This document shows, piece by piece, positions 1-6,136 of a stretch of 6,408 bases of DNA. The stretch is from Clostridia bacterium (GTDB taxonomy: Bacteria; Bacillota; Clostridia; Christensenellales; CAG-1252), in the NCBI GenBank assembly GCA_016296985.1, contig JAEDHM010000082.1, forward strand, positions 1 through 6,408. Direction: 5' to 3'. Numbering within the stretch: position 1 is the stretch's first letter; every line of letters begins with the position of its first letter. The notes beneath the pieces were generated by a model, which saw only the letters and a program-made list of their open reading frames with translations, had not been told where the DNA came from and did no database searches. The position numbers and the translations under genes are program-made.

Positions 1-3000
1 AATCTTTAATTGGGAAATGGGATTTCTACCAAACTCTTGAAGGCTTGAGCGCAATTCTATATTTTCTACGGGGTCGCTTGCATATTTTTCACTTTCTTTC
101 GCCTTTATTTCAGCCTCTTTCGCCTCAATCTCCAAAGGATCGGACAAGCCTGCAAGTTGGCTACGCAATTCTTCCAAAGCCTTATCCTTGTCTTGCTTGA
201 AACTGATACTGTTGAGAGAATCGAAAAGGTCGCTTAAAACCATGCTATCGCCGTTTGAGATATTGTCGTAGTAATAACTTACGGGGATATAGTCGGTGAT
301 TTGACTGAAAGCAGATTCGAGAGAATCTTTTACGGTGTCGCAAATGCTTTGAGTGTCAAAGGAATCCCCTGCCAATGCGGAAATAACCGAGAAGAGGTTT
401 TTGTTTGCCGTTTCGCTCATCTTGTTTACCACAACGGTTGTTTCGTAACGGGGACGGAAAGCGTATCTTGTCAACTCGCCGTGAGAAGGATTCTCCTTAT
501 CGTAGGCAATATATTCTCCGCCCATTGAAACGAAAGCGCCCTCGGTATCAATTTGATAAACGCCGTTTTGATTTGCAAAGTTGGGATCAAGGGAGTCAAC
601 CATAACCTTTGCGGTGACGTAAAGATATTCGGGGATAAATTTTGCAGGATTAAATCCACCTGCACTACCCAAGGAAGATGCGCCTAATTTTGCGCGCAAC
701 TCGATATCAAGATACATAAATCCATCTTGAGAGCGGAAGTCGGCGGTCAAAATTTCTAATCCGCCCATAAGAGAGGTGGATTCTTCTCCTGCCTCGGCAA
801 GACCTGTACCTTCAAGCACACCGCTTGCGTTAAGTATGCCGGCAAGGGCAGGACCGCTTAGGGAAACTGCCAAGTCTTCAATATCTCTCTTGTCGGTGTA
901 CAAGCCGTTTTCTTCCTTAAAGTTTAAACTGTCGGCACCAAAGAGAGAATCCAAAGACTGGTCACCGAAAAGTTTTTCGGCGGTAAGAGTAGTCTTAAGA
1001 TAGTATTTTGAGGAAAGTTCGGCAAGGAAGTTGTCGCCGTCTTCTTTCCTCGCCTTTATAATCACCTTACTGTCGGCGGTATCCAAAATTTCGGGTACTT
1101 CGGCGTAGGTGATATTATATCTTGTCAATCCTTGATGAGAGGGGTTGCTTGCGTCGTAGTCGATATATTCGCCGTCAATACAAACCTTGTCGCCGTTTTG
1201 GGAAAGGGTGATTTTTCTTGCGGAAATATCATAACGGGAAATACCTTGATGGGAGGGATTGCCCTCGTCAAAGAGATAGTACTTGCCGTCAATATAAACG
1301 TAGTCGCCTTCGCCTACGGGCAATACGTCGTAAACTGCGATACCGTTGTTGTAAATACCTGCGAAAACGTCGCTTACTTCCTTTGCGGAAAGGCGTTTTA
1401 CCAATTGGATATCCTCAGCCTTTTCCTTTTCGACACGATAAACCAAACCGCTTACAACCTCGTAAACGTTGGGGAGAATAATAGCGCCGTTGTCGCCGTC
1501 CTCTCCGCCCTTGAAATAAAGGTCGCTACCCAAGGTGTTCTCAAGGGTTGTAAACACTTGCGAGAAGGTGTCGGAAATGGTGGTCAAAAGTTGATCTACG
1601 TCCAAAGCGGAAGCGCTTTCTTCGCCTGCAAACTTTGAGATCAAAAGCTTGAGGGTGGACATAAGTTTTTGGGTGCGGTTTATATCAAACTTGTTTACCG
1701 AAACGCCGTTTTGGTTGCCCTCATCGGCGTTGCCGAAATCACGGTAGAATACCTCTTTAGTATACACGCCGGAAGGCATGGTAGAAGTCCTTACAAAGCC
1801 TTCGCGTACCGTAATTTGCAACTGCAAAATAAACAAGGAAGGCATAGCGTCGGTAAGAGATGCGATAAGAGGATTAGGCTCGGCGCCTTCTTCCCCTGCC
1901 GTCATATCGTTTAACAACTTTTTGATATTCAATTCGGCTACTACGTCGAAAATGGTATCTTCGATATGGGCGTAAGGTTGGGTTTTGGTTACTTCGTGAG
2001 CGGCCTCCCCTTCCCCTTCGGTTACGGTATAACTGAAATTGGTTACGTCCTTACCGCTTTTTGCCAAAATCTTTATGCGATTTACCGATATAGCGTCCAT
2101 AATGGGATTGCTTTTACTTTCCTCTTCCTCAGCCCCTGCAACTTTCATGTTTAAAAGGGTGTCGGTGAGAAGGTGAGCAAGAGAGCGGTCGCCAAGTTTT
2201 ACCCTAAGTTTTTCATTGGCAAGCTCTTCCTTTTCAATGGTATCCGTTTCGCTATCGGTGAGATAGATCAAATTAGCAAGGTTTATACTGTCGGTAATAC
2301 TACCCAGAGAATCCTCGTTGAGGTCGAAGGGTTTTCCCGCCATTGCGCCCTCGTCCATTGCGTACTTTGATTCTAAGTCCAAAAGGAAGAAGTCGGTGGT
2401 TGAATAACCTGCGTTTTGGTCGTTACAGTAATCGCAACGGTATACGCCCTCGGAAATTTGGTTTTTCATAAGAGATTCTCGGCTTTCCTTCAAACACTTT
2501 CTACAGTAAACGCCCTTGTGATTATTGGAGAGGTTTGCGATATAATCGGCATCCTCTTCGTTATAGCCGTTGGCTATACCATTTAGGGCGGACAAGAACA
2601 TGTGAGGGGTGATGTTGCTTTCAGCGGTGGGGTTTTCAACGTCGTATAGACCTGCAACGTTGAGAAGGGCTTGGATATGGTCCATCTTCAAAGCAATACG
2701 GCTTCCGTCGGCAACGAAGTTCATGGGGACAAGTTTTCTTACGCCGTCAAACGTCTTTCTTGCCATATCGTTTATGGAAAGCATAAGGGTGTTTGCAGCC
2801 TCGGTTGCGCCCTCTTCTGCCTCGGCGGCTTCTTCCCCTTCCATCATGCTTGCGAAGGTTTCGCCAAGCAAGGCGTTGAGGATTTTAGCCAAGGTCTTTT
2901 GTTGCTTTTTGTCATAGTTGTTTATGCTTAAAGAAGCCTCTTTTCCCTCGCCAAAGGGATAGATGCAAGCGGTTAGGAAAAGTTTTTTAGGTAAAATGGT

Positions 3001-4044
3001 GTTTACCGCCTTCATGGCTATGTCGGGCACGTTGTATTGCTCGAACATAGGTCTAACGATTTCGCTTATGGCGGTGTCAAGGTTAAGTTTGAGGGTAAGT
3101 CCCAAACGAGTATCGGAGTTTAGTTGTTCGTCGGTAAGGCTATCCGCTTTCTCGCCGTCGTTTTCAACCAAAACTTGGGGGATTTCCAAAAGTTTAGACA
3201 AATCAATCCCGTCAAAAGGGGTTCCGGCAAGAGAGGAATTGAAAATTCCGCCTACGCCCAAAAGTTGCTCCATAATATCGGCGATAAGAGCGCTGACTTG
3301 TTGTCCGCTTATGGTAAAAGAGGTGATACTGCGGTTGTAAATCTTCTTTTCCTCGGCAGTAACCCCTTCTCCGTCAAGGTCTTCGTCGTCGTAAGGGTAG
3401 TATTTTGTAATGGTCGCAAAGTCGAAAACAAGTTGTTTTGCAAGGTTTTGAATCATATTCTCGCCACCTTCTTCCTCAACTTCGCCGGCAAAGGCCGCCT
3501 CTTCAACGGTGCCTTCACCAACTGCGCCTTCAAGGTCGACTACGCTTAAAAGAGTTTGAGCGTTGATACGGTAATATTTTACCTTGCCCTTTTCTTCCTC
3601 GCTTAAAGCGTTCCAGCTTTCTTCACCTTTCTCCTTGACGTAATCCTCTTTATTCAAAGCGTTTTGATCCTCAGGAGAGAGAGCGTTCCAACTTTCTTCA
3701 CCCTTTTCGGTGATATACAAATCCCTGTTTTCCTCAGCGGTATAGGGTTTTTGCAACAAAGCGTTGTTTAGGTTGCTGTAAAAACCTTTTTCGCCGTAAA
3801 GGTCGTCGCTTGAATAGGGCTGAGTAACGATTTTATCTTCGTCCGCCTTGAAAATGCCCGTAATCAAGGGCCATACCTCGGAAAGTTTGACTCCGCCTAG
3901 GTGGGGACTGACAAACTTGTTGAAAGCAAAGTTTGCGCCGACAACCAAAGCCACCGCAAAAAGAATTGCCAAAATAATGCAAACTATAAGACAGGTAAGG
4001 CAACATTTACCGCCTTTTGATCTTCCTGCTTTTTGTCTTGCCAT
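1..4044 (-). CDS. Giant membrane-anchored repeat protein, 5' part only (at least 1348 aa)
   Basis: The frame is open from ATG at 4044-4042 to the left edge, with no stop in 1348 codons, so the C-terminus is missing. The start is fixed by a perfect AGGAGGT seven bases upstream. Residues 1-13 are basic (R3, K5, R8, K10, K13). Residues 14-37 form one hydrophobic, cysteine-rich (C14, C15, C18, C22) membrane segment, so the rest is probably outside the cell; a signal peptidase cut near VGA35-37 is possible. The ectodomain alternates amphipathic helices with strands of alternating hydrophobics (for example SLFILQLQITV near 737-747), separated by acidic Glu/Gly/Ala loops containing AGEE. It also carries a 25-residue repeat (110-159), a CxxC-x19-CxxC knuckle (514-540) and 38-residue NPSH repeats (913-988, 1169-1206). 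No second membrane segment or sorting motif is visible in this part. I do not recognise the family. An AsmA-like lipid-transfer groove or an adhesin-type stalk are speculative options. Confidence 0.9.
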   Translation of the reverse strand, partial: MARQKAGRSKGGKCCLTCLIVCIILAILFAVALVVGANFAFNKFVSPHLGGVKLSEVWPLITGIFKADEDKIVTQPYSSDDLYGEKGFYSNLNNALLQKPYTAEENRDLYITEKGEESWNALSPEDQNALNKEDYVKEKGEESWNALSEEEKGKVKYYRINAQTLLSVVDLEGAVGEGTVEEAAFAGEVEEEGGENMIQNLAKQLVFDFATITKYYPYDDEDLDGEGVTAEEKKIYNRSITSFTISGQQVSALIADIMEQLLGVGGIFNSSLAGTPFDGIDLSKLLEIPQVLVENDGEKADSLTDEQLNSDTRLGLTLKLNLDTAISEIVRPMFEQYNVPDIAMKAVNTILPKKLFLTACIYPFGEGKEASLSINNYDKKQQKTLAKILNALLGETFASMMEGEEAAEAEEGATEAANTLMLSINDMARKTFDGVRKLVPMNFVADGSRIALKMDHIQALLNVAGLYDVENPTAESNITPHMFLSALNGIANGYNEEDADYIANLSNNHKGVYCRKCLKESRESLMKNQISEGVYRCDYCNDQNAGYSTTDFFLLDLESKYAMDEGAMAGKPFDLNEDSLGSITDSINLANLIYLTDSETDTIEKEELANEKLRVKLGDRSLAHLLTDTLLNMKVAGAEEEESKSNPIMDAISVNRIKILAKSGKDVTNFSYTVTEGEGEAAHEVTKTQPYAHIEDTIFDVVAELNIKKLLNDMTAGEEGAEPNPLIASLTDAMPSLFILQLQITVREGFVRTSTMPSGVYTKEVFYRDFGNADEGNQNGVSVNKFDINRTQKLMSTLKLLISKFAGEESASALDVDQLLTTISDTFSQVFTTLENTLGSDLYFKGGEDGDNGAIILPNVYEVVSGLVYRVEKEKAEDIQLVKRLSAKEVSDVFAGIYNNGIAVYDVLPVGEGDYVYIDGKYYLFDEGNPSHQGISRYDISARKITLSQNGDKVCIDGEYIDYDASNPSHQGLTRYNITYAEVPEILDTADSKVIIKARKEDGDNFLAELSSKYYLKTTLTAEKLFGDQSLDSLFGADSLNFKEENGLYTDKRDIEDLAVSLSGPALAGILNASGVLEGTGLAEAGEESTSLMGGLEILTADFRSQDGFMYLDIELRAKLGASSLGSAGGFNPAKFIPEYLYVTAKVMVDSLDPNFANQNGVYQIDTEGAFVSMGGEYIAYDKENPSHGELTRYAFRPRYETTVVVNKMSETANKNLFSVISALAGDSFDTQSICDTVKDSLESAFSQITDYIPVSYYYDNISNGDSMVLSDLFDSLNSISFKQDKDKALEELRSQLAGLSDPLEIEAKEAEIKAKESEKYASDPVENIELRSSLQEFGRNPISQLKI
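427..540 (-). repeat. Third, detached copy of the 38-residue NPSH repeat
   Basis: Residues 1169-1206 read G-A-F-V-S-M-G-GEYIAYD-KENPSH-GELTRY, aligning without gaps to the two tandem copies about 180 residues earlier. The intervening 180 residues show strand/helix modules instead. A more degenerate relative, with GVY, DEGNQNG and KFDI, lies near residues 759-788 (about 1681-1770). Confidence 0.75.
1081..1308 (-). repeat. Tandem 38-residue protein repeat with NPSHQG core (two copies)
   Basis: Residues 913-948 and 951-988 of the giant protein share the pattern G-D-x-V-x-I-D-G-x-Y, then an acidic turn, then NPSHQG-I/L-S/T-RY. The start-to-start period is 114 bases (38 codons). The first half reads as a beta-hairpin (V-x-I-D-G-K/E-Y), and the second half as a loop plus a strand beginning RY. 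Fold and ligand are unknown. Confidence 0.85.
3568..3717 (-). repeat. Tandem 25-residue protein repeat (two copies, a degenerate third upstream)
   Basis: Residues 110-134 and 135-159 of the giant protein are adjacent copies. Both contain the identical 11-residue run EKGEESWNALS, preceded by Y-I/V-T/K and followed by an acidic stretch. The underlying DNA differs at many synonymous sites (GAAAAGGGT versus GAGAAAGGT, AGT versus AGC, CTCTCT versus TTAAGC), so the copies are old and held at protein level. A weaker relative, starting at Y83 with EKG and NNAL, precedes them. W-N-A-L-S-E-E-E-K loosely resembles the end of HMG-box helix 2, but I regard that as chance. Confidence 0.85.
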
Positions 4045-4051
4045 ATTTTTT

Positions 4052-4058
4052 ACCTCCT
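4052..4058 (-). promoter_or_regulatory. Shine-Dalgarno site AGGAGGT of the giant gene
   Basis: The minus strand reads AGGAGGT, a full match to the anti-Shine-Dalgarno sequence, with seven A/T bases before ATG at 4044. It decides the start and predicts strong translation of this very large protein. Confidence 0.9.
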
Positions 4059-4086
4059 CTAAAAAGCCGTAAAGCATTTTAAAACG

Positions 4087-4128
4087 CATATAGGGCGCAT
4101 ACGCTCGCGCGACGTGGGTGCGAATATG
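4087..4128. other. GC-rich imperfect hairpin in the leader of the giant gene
   Basis: Arms CATAT/ATATG, CGCA/TGCG and ACG/CGT pair in nested order around the self-complementary octamer TCGCGCGA (4105-4112), with small internal loops. It is a conspicuous GC island inside A/T-rich surroundings. It lies between the predicted transcript start (about 4138) and the ribosome site, so it would be in the mRNA leader. No T-run follows it on the minus strand, so it is not a standard terminator, and no known riboswitch is recognised. Confidence 0.35.
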
Positions 4129-4141
4129 TACCTAGTCAGTA

Positions 4142-4160
4142 TATATTATAACATAATATA
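4142..4160. repeat. All-A/T perfect inverted repeat, candidate unwinding element
   Basis: Arms TATATTAT and ATAATATA are perfectly complementary around the three-base centre AAC. Eighteen of 19 bases are A or T, making this the most easily melted stretch beside the DnaA-box cluster and the natural candidate for a DNA unwinding element. It also overlaps the -10 box of the giant gene, so it may simply be a promoter or operator. Confidence 0.5.
4145..4153 (-). promoter_or_regulatory. Extended -10 promoter of the giant gene
   Basis: The minus strand reads TGTTATAAT, a perfect TATAAT with the TGn extension. No good TTGACA lies 17 bases upstream (the hexamer there is TACCAA), which fits an extended -10 promoter. 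The start would fall near 4138, giving a leader of about 94 bases. The -10 sits inside the A/T inverted repeat at 4142-4160, so factors melting or binding that repeat would compete with transcription. Confidence 0.6.
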
Positions 4161-4239
4161 AGGAAAATTGGTACATCGATTGGACAAATTTTGTGGAAAA
4201 CTATTGGCGAAAAATGGAGAATACATCCTTTTGAAAATC

Positions 4240-4260
4240 TATCACTACAAAGTAGTGATA
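4240..4260. repeat. Perfect 9-bp inverted repeat, candidate operator
   Basis: Arms TATCACTAC and GTAGTGATA are perfectly complementary around AAA. It sits between the isolated DnaA box at 4192 and the dense cluster at 4291-4387. There is no T-run, so it is not a terminator; a dimeric regulator's operator or an origin-regulator site is more likely. The core resembles BlaI/MecI-type sites (ACTAC...GTAGT) but with different central spacing, and no such regulator is encoded here. Confidence 0.5.
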
Positions 4261-4290
4261 AAGTGTATTTTAACAAGTATTTTGGTAGAG

Positions 4291-4387
4291 TTATCCACAG
4301 TTTTTGTGGAAAAATTCCTTTTTACCCACAGTAAAAAAGTGGAATTGTGGATAACTTTGCCACTTATCCACATAAAGCGGTGGATAA
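4291..4387. promoter_or_regulatory. Dense DnaA-box cluster (six boxes in 97 bases)
   Basis: The three perfect TTATCCACA sites and three single-mismatch sites alternate in orientation, with start-to-start spacings of 14, 17, 24, 18 and 15 bases. The cluster ends 41 bases before the lipid-kinase start codon, so bound DnaA would cover the likely promoter of that gene. Confidence 0.8.
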
Positions 4388-4428
4388 CTTTGGGAATATA
4401 AAAAACCTTTTTTCCGTAAAATAACAGT

Positions 4429-5283
4429 ATGAAGAGTTGCCTTGCAATCGTAAATCAAAAGAGTTATGGCGGAAGAAAAATACCCAAACAAGCGGTGGAA
4501 AATTATCTCAAGGACTATCAAATTTTTTGGCAAGAGGACAATCCTTTATCCCTCTCTCACGACGCCTTGTTTATATGCGGTGGGGACGGTACTTTCAACG
4601 TTGCCCTAAACCGTGAAAGCAATCTTTCAAAGGATATATTCTATCTCCCTTGCGGTACGCTAAACGACAAGGCTCACTGCTACAAAAGGGGAAAAGGGCA
4701 AGCCCTTGTAACCGGTCAAGCGGACGGGGCGCGGTTTGGCTACGTCCTCGCCTGTGGCACTTTTACCTCAATAGGCTATACCGCAAAGGAAGAGGTGAAG
4801 AAAAAGTGCAAACGGCTTGCCTATTGCCTTCAAGCCTTGAAAGAATACAAGGTGCATAAAATCAAAGCAACCTTTTCAAAAGAAGGAAAGACCTATTCGG
4901 GGGAATACACCCTTATTTTGGTAATCAAATCCAAATACTGCTTTGGTTTTCCCTTCAATCGTCTTTATTCGGCGGAAAAAGAGGAGGGGCATATCCTTTT
5001 GATAAAAAGTCCAAAGGGAACAAACCTTTTAGGAAAGATCAAAATATTCTTCCCCTTGTTTCGCGCCTTCTTTTTAGGTTTTGGAAAAGAATACCACTCG
5101 AAGAATATGGATTTTTTACCATTTAACCGAGGATTGCTCGAATTGTCCGAGGAAATTCCATTTTGCATTGACGGTGATAAAAAGATTTTCGTAAAAAAAC
5201 AAATTCCCCTTTCCTTTCAAAAACATAATGGTAATTTTACCCTTTGTAAACTTAACAAAAGAAAGGGTAAAATAGAAAGTTAA
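4429..5283 (+). CDS. Diacylglycerol/lipid kinase family protein (DAGK catalytic domain)
   Basis: The 284-residue protein, slightly shorter than typical DgkB/YegS relatives (about 290-315), should transfer the ATP gamma-phosphate to a lipid hydroxyl such as diacylglycerol. The nucleotide motif FICGGDGTFN (48-57, GGDGT core), the PCGTLNDKA motif (74-82, family GTxNDxA), the family-like stretch ACGTFTSIGYTAKEE (108-122) followed by a Lys-rich helix and LAYC, and a C-terminal IDGD (247-250) replacing the usual DGE are all visible. The N-terminal NPxSG element is degenerate (VNQKSYGG). There is no membrane segment; a basic C-terminus may aid peripheral membrane binding. ATG at 4429 is the first in-frame start after a TAA at 4417-4419, but no Shine-Dalgarno precedes it, so translation may be weak or from a very short leader. 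The lipid substrate cannot be told from sequence; recycling diacylglycerol for phospholipid synthesis is the usual role. Confidence 0.88.
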   Translation: MKSCLAIVNQKSYGGRKIPKQAVENYLKDYQIFWQEDNPLSLSHDALFICGGDGTFNVALNRESNLSKDIFYLPCGTLNDKAHCYKRGKGQALVTGQADGARFGYVLACGTFTSIGYTAKEEVKKKCKRLAYCLQALKEYKVHKIKATFSKEGKTYSGEYTLILVIKSKYCFGFPFNRLYSAEKEEGHILLIKSPKGTNLLGKIKIFFPLFRAFFLGFGKEYHSKNMDFLPFNRGLLELSEEIPFCIDGDKKIFVKKQIPLSFQKHNGNFTLCKLNKRKGKIES

Positions 5284-5378
5284 TTTCAATTTATCCGTAT
5301 TGTAGGGAATTTTCGCAAATACATATTACGTTTGCAAAAGAAAGGAAAGAGGCGGTATTTGCCAACGAGGATAACAAA

Positions 5379-5398
5379 AAGGGCGCAACTGCGCCCTT
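5379..5398. terminator. Bidirectional intrinsic terminator between convergent genes
   Basis: An 8-bp perfect stem, AAGGGCGC and GCGCCCTT, encloses the loop AACT. On the plus strand it is followed by the T-rich GTTTATTTTC, ending the lipid-kinase transcript. On the minus strand the stem continues into TTTTTGTTAT, ending the flavoprotein transcript. The 180 bases from here to 5579 hold no gene, only weak distant inverted repeats (AAGGATA 5423-5429 with TATCCTT 5479-5485) that could be chance. Confidence 0.85.
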
Positions 5399-5579
5399 GT
5401 TTATTTTCTCAAAATCAGTCAAAAGGATAAAATTTTAGAGTCAAAACCCAATACAAGAGAAGGTATTCAGCTTTTTTCTATCCTTAAAAGGTCAGAGGGA
5501 TAGTGGAATGGAATACAAGATTTTATCACAGCGGATAACTGAATTTAGTATTTACCACCGAGGAGAAAGAAGAAAAAGC

Positions 5580-6113
5580 CTAGCAATCTTCACCTGCTAA
5601 AAACGCCATTTCCATGGCCTTTGAAGTTTTTACTTCGTGAGGGCGGAAAACACCCATACCTCGTATAACCTTTACCACTTCAGCGCCGTCAAGACAACGG
5701 AAAAAGCCATTGAAAGCCGCCATAGTTTCGTCAAAGGTGTCCTTTGCCTTTTCCGCTGCGGTAACGATAACGTAAAACTTTTTGTTTGAAAGTTTTTCGT
5801 AGGCAGGGCAACAACGGTCTATAAAGGTTTTCATTTGACCATTCATGCAATAGAAATAAACGGGAGTTGCAAGGACAACGGAATCAGCCGATTCAAAAAG
5901 AGGTAAAATTTCTTGCATATCGTCTTTTTGAGAGCATTCGCCCTTTTTGAAACATTGACCGCAACCGCTACAATAGTTGATATTTTTTTCGGCAAGACGG
6001 ATTTTTGTAACCTCGTGTCCGCTAGATAGCGCGCCACGGATAAATTCGTCGCATAAAGTGTCTGAATTGCCACCCTTTCTAGGGCTTGCGGATATAACTA
6101 AAACCTTTGACAT
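5580..6113 (-). CDS. NAD(P)H-dependent FMN oxidoreductase, iron-sulfur flavoprotein type
   Basis: This 177-residue protein has the flavodoxin-like fold of the NADPH-dependent FMN reductase family. VLVISASPRKGGNSDTL (4-20) is the first strand and FMN-phosphate loop. TPVYFYCMNGQMKTFIDR (83-100) is the flavin-contacting loop and following helix. Between them, C48-x2-C51-x2-C54-x5-C60 fits the compact motif (C-x2-C-x2-C-x4-7-C) that binds a [4Fe-4S] cluster in archaeal and clostridial iron-sulfur flavoproteins. It is thus probably a cytoplasmic electron carrier or quinone/nitro/oxygen-detoxifying reductase; the electron partner is not indicated. Some relatives keep these cysteines without a proven cluster. 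It is monocistronic, with its own promoter and terminator. The stop is TAG. Length is near the lower end of the family, and the C-terminus (ends GEDC) may be slightly short. Confidence 0.9.
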   Translation of the reverse strand: MSKVLVISASPRKGGNSDTLCDEFIRGALSSGHEVTKIRLAEKNINYCSGCGQCFKKGECSQKDDMQEILPLFESADSVVLATPVYFYCMNGQMKTFIDRCCPAYEKLSNKKFYVIVTAAEKAKDTFDETMAAFNGFFRCLDGAEVVKVIRGMGVFRPHEVKTSKAMEMAFLAGEDC

Positions 6114-6121
6114 AACCTTTT

Positions 6122-6127
6122 TCCTTT
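6122..6127 (-). promoter_or_regulatory. Shine-Dalgarno site of the flavoprotein gene
   Basis: The minus strand reads AAAGGA, about eight bases before ATG at 6113. A second AAGG (6116-6119) is too close to be the main site. The purine-rich leader supports this start. Confidence 0.6.
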
Positions 6128-6136
6128 TTTCTTTTT

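Larger units (their letters stand above)
4142..4387. other. Candidate chromosomal replication origin (oriC-like DnaA-box region)
   Basis: Seven 9-mers match the DnaA box TTATCCACA perfectly or with one mismatch. Perfect: 4291-4299 (+), 4346-4354 (-), 4364-4372 (+). One mismatch: 4192-4200 (-, TTTTCCACA), 4305-4313 (-, TTTTCCACA), 4322-4330 (+, TTACCCACA), 4379-4387 (-, TTATCCACC). Both orientations occur. An A/T-only inverted repeat (4142-4160) lies to the left as a possible unwinding site, and the left-most box faces it. The flanking genes diverge, as at many bacterial origins. dnaA, dnaN and rpmH are not in the window, which is atypical for Firmicutes but known in other lineages. Alternatives are a DnaA-titrating cluster or a DnaA-regulated divergent promoter. 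I saw no convincing DnaA-trio repeat. Confidence 0.7.

Noticed and set aside
1132..1638. 168-residue plus-strand open frame opposite the giant gene (and other plus-strand frames between 301 and 4072)
   Set aside because: They lie antisense to a continuous 1348-codon minus frame with a perfect ribosome site, have no ribosome sites of their own and show no recognisable domains; they are by-products of that gene's codon usage.
3568..3717. HMG-box homology of the WNALSEEEK repeat
   Set aside because: Only a few residues match one helix end; the remaining HMG-box positions are absent and the protein is probably extracellular.
4168..4401. 77-residue plus-strand open frame across the intergenic region
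   Set aside because: It has no ribosome site, is composed of the DnaA-box and inverted-repeat sequence, and ends just before the lipid-kinase gene without family resemblance.
4291..4533. 80-residue minus-strand open frame across the DnaA-box cluster
   Set aside because: It overlaps the origin-like region and the start of the lipid kinase, and its residues are just translated DnaA boxes (for example LSTT/IHS-like runs) with no domain.
5529..5537. Possible additional DnaA box (TTATCACAG-like) downstream of the flavoprotein gene
   Set aside because: It departs from TTATCCACA at several positions and stands alone.
5560..5570. GAGGAG purine run resembling a ribosome site on the plus strand
   Set aside because: No start codon follows at a suitable distance; it lies at the 3' end of a minus-strand gene.
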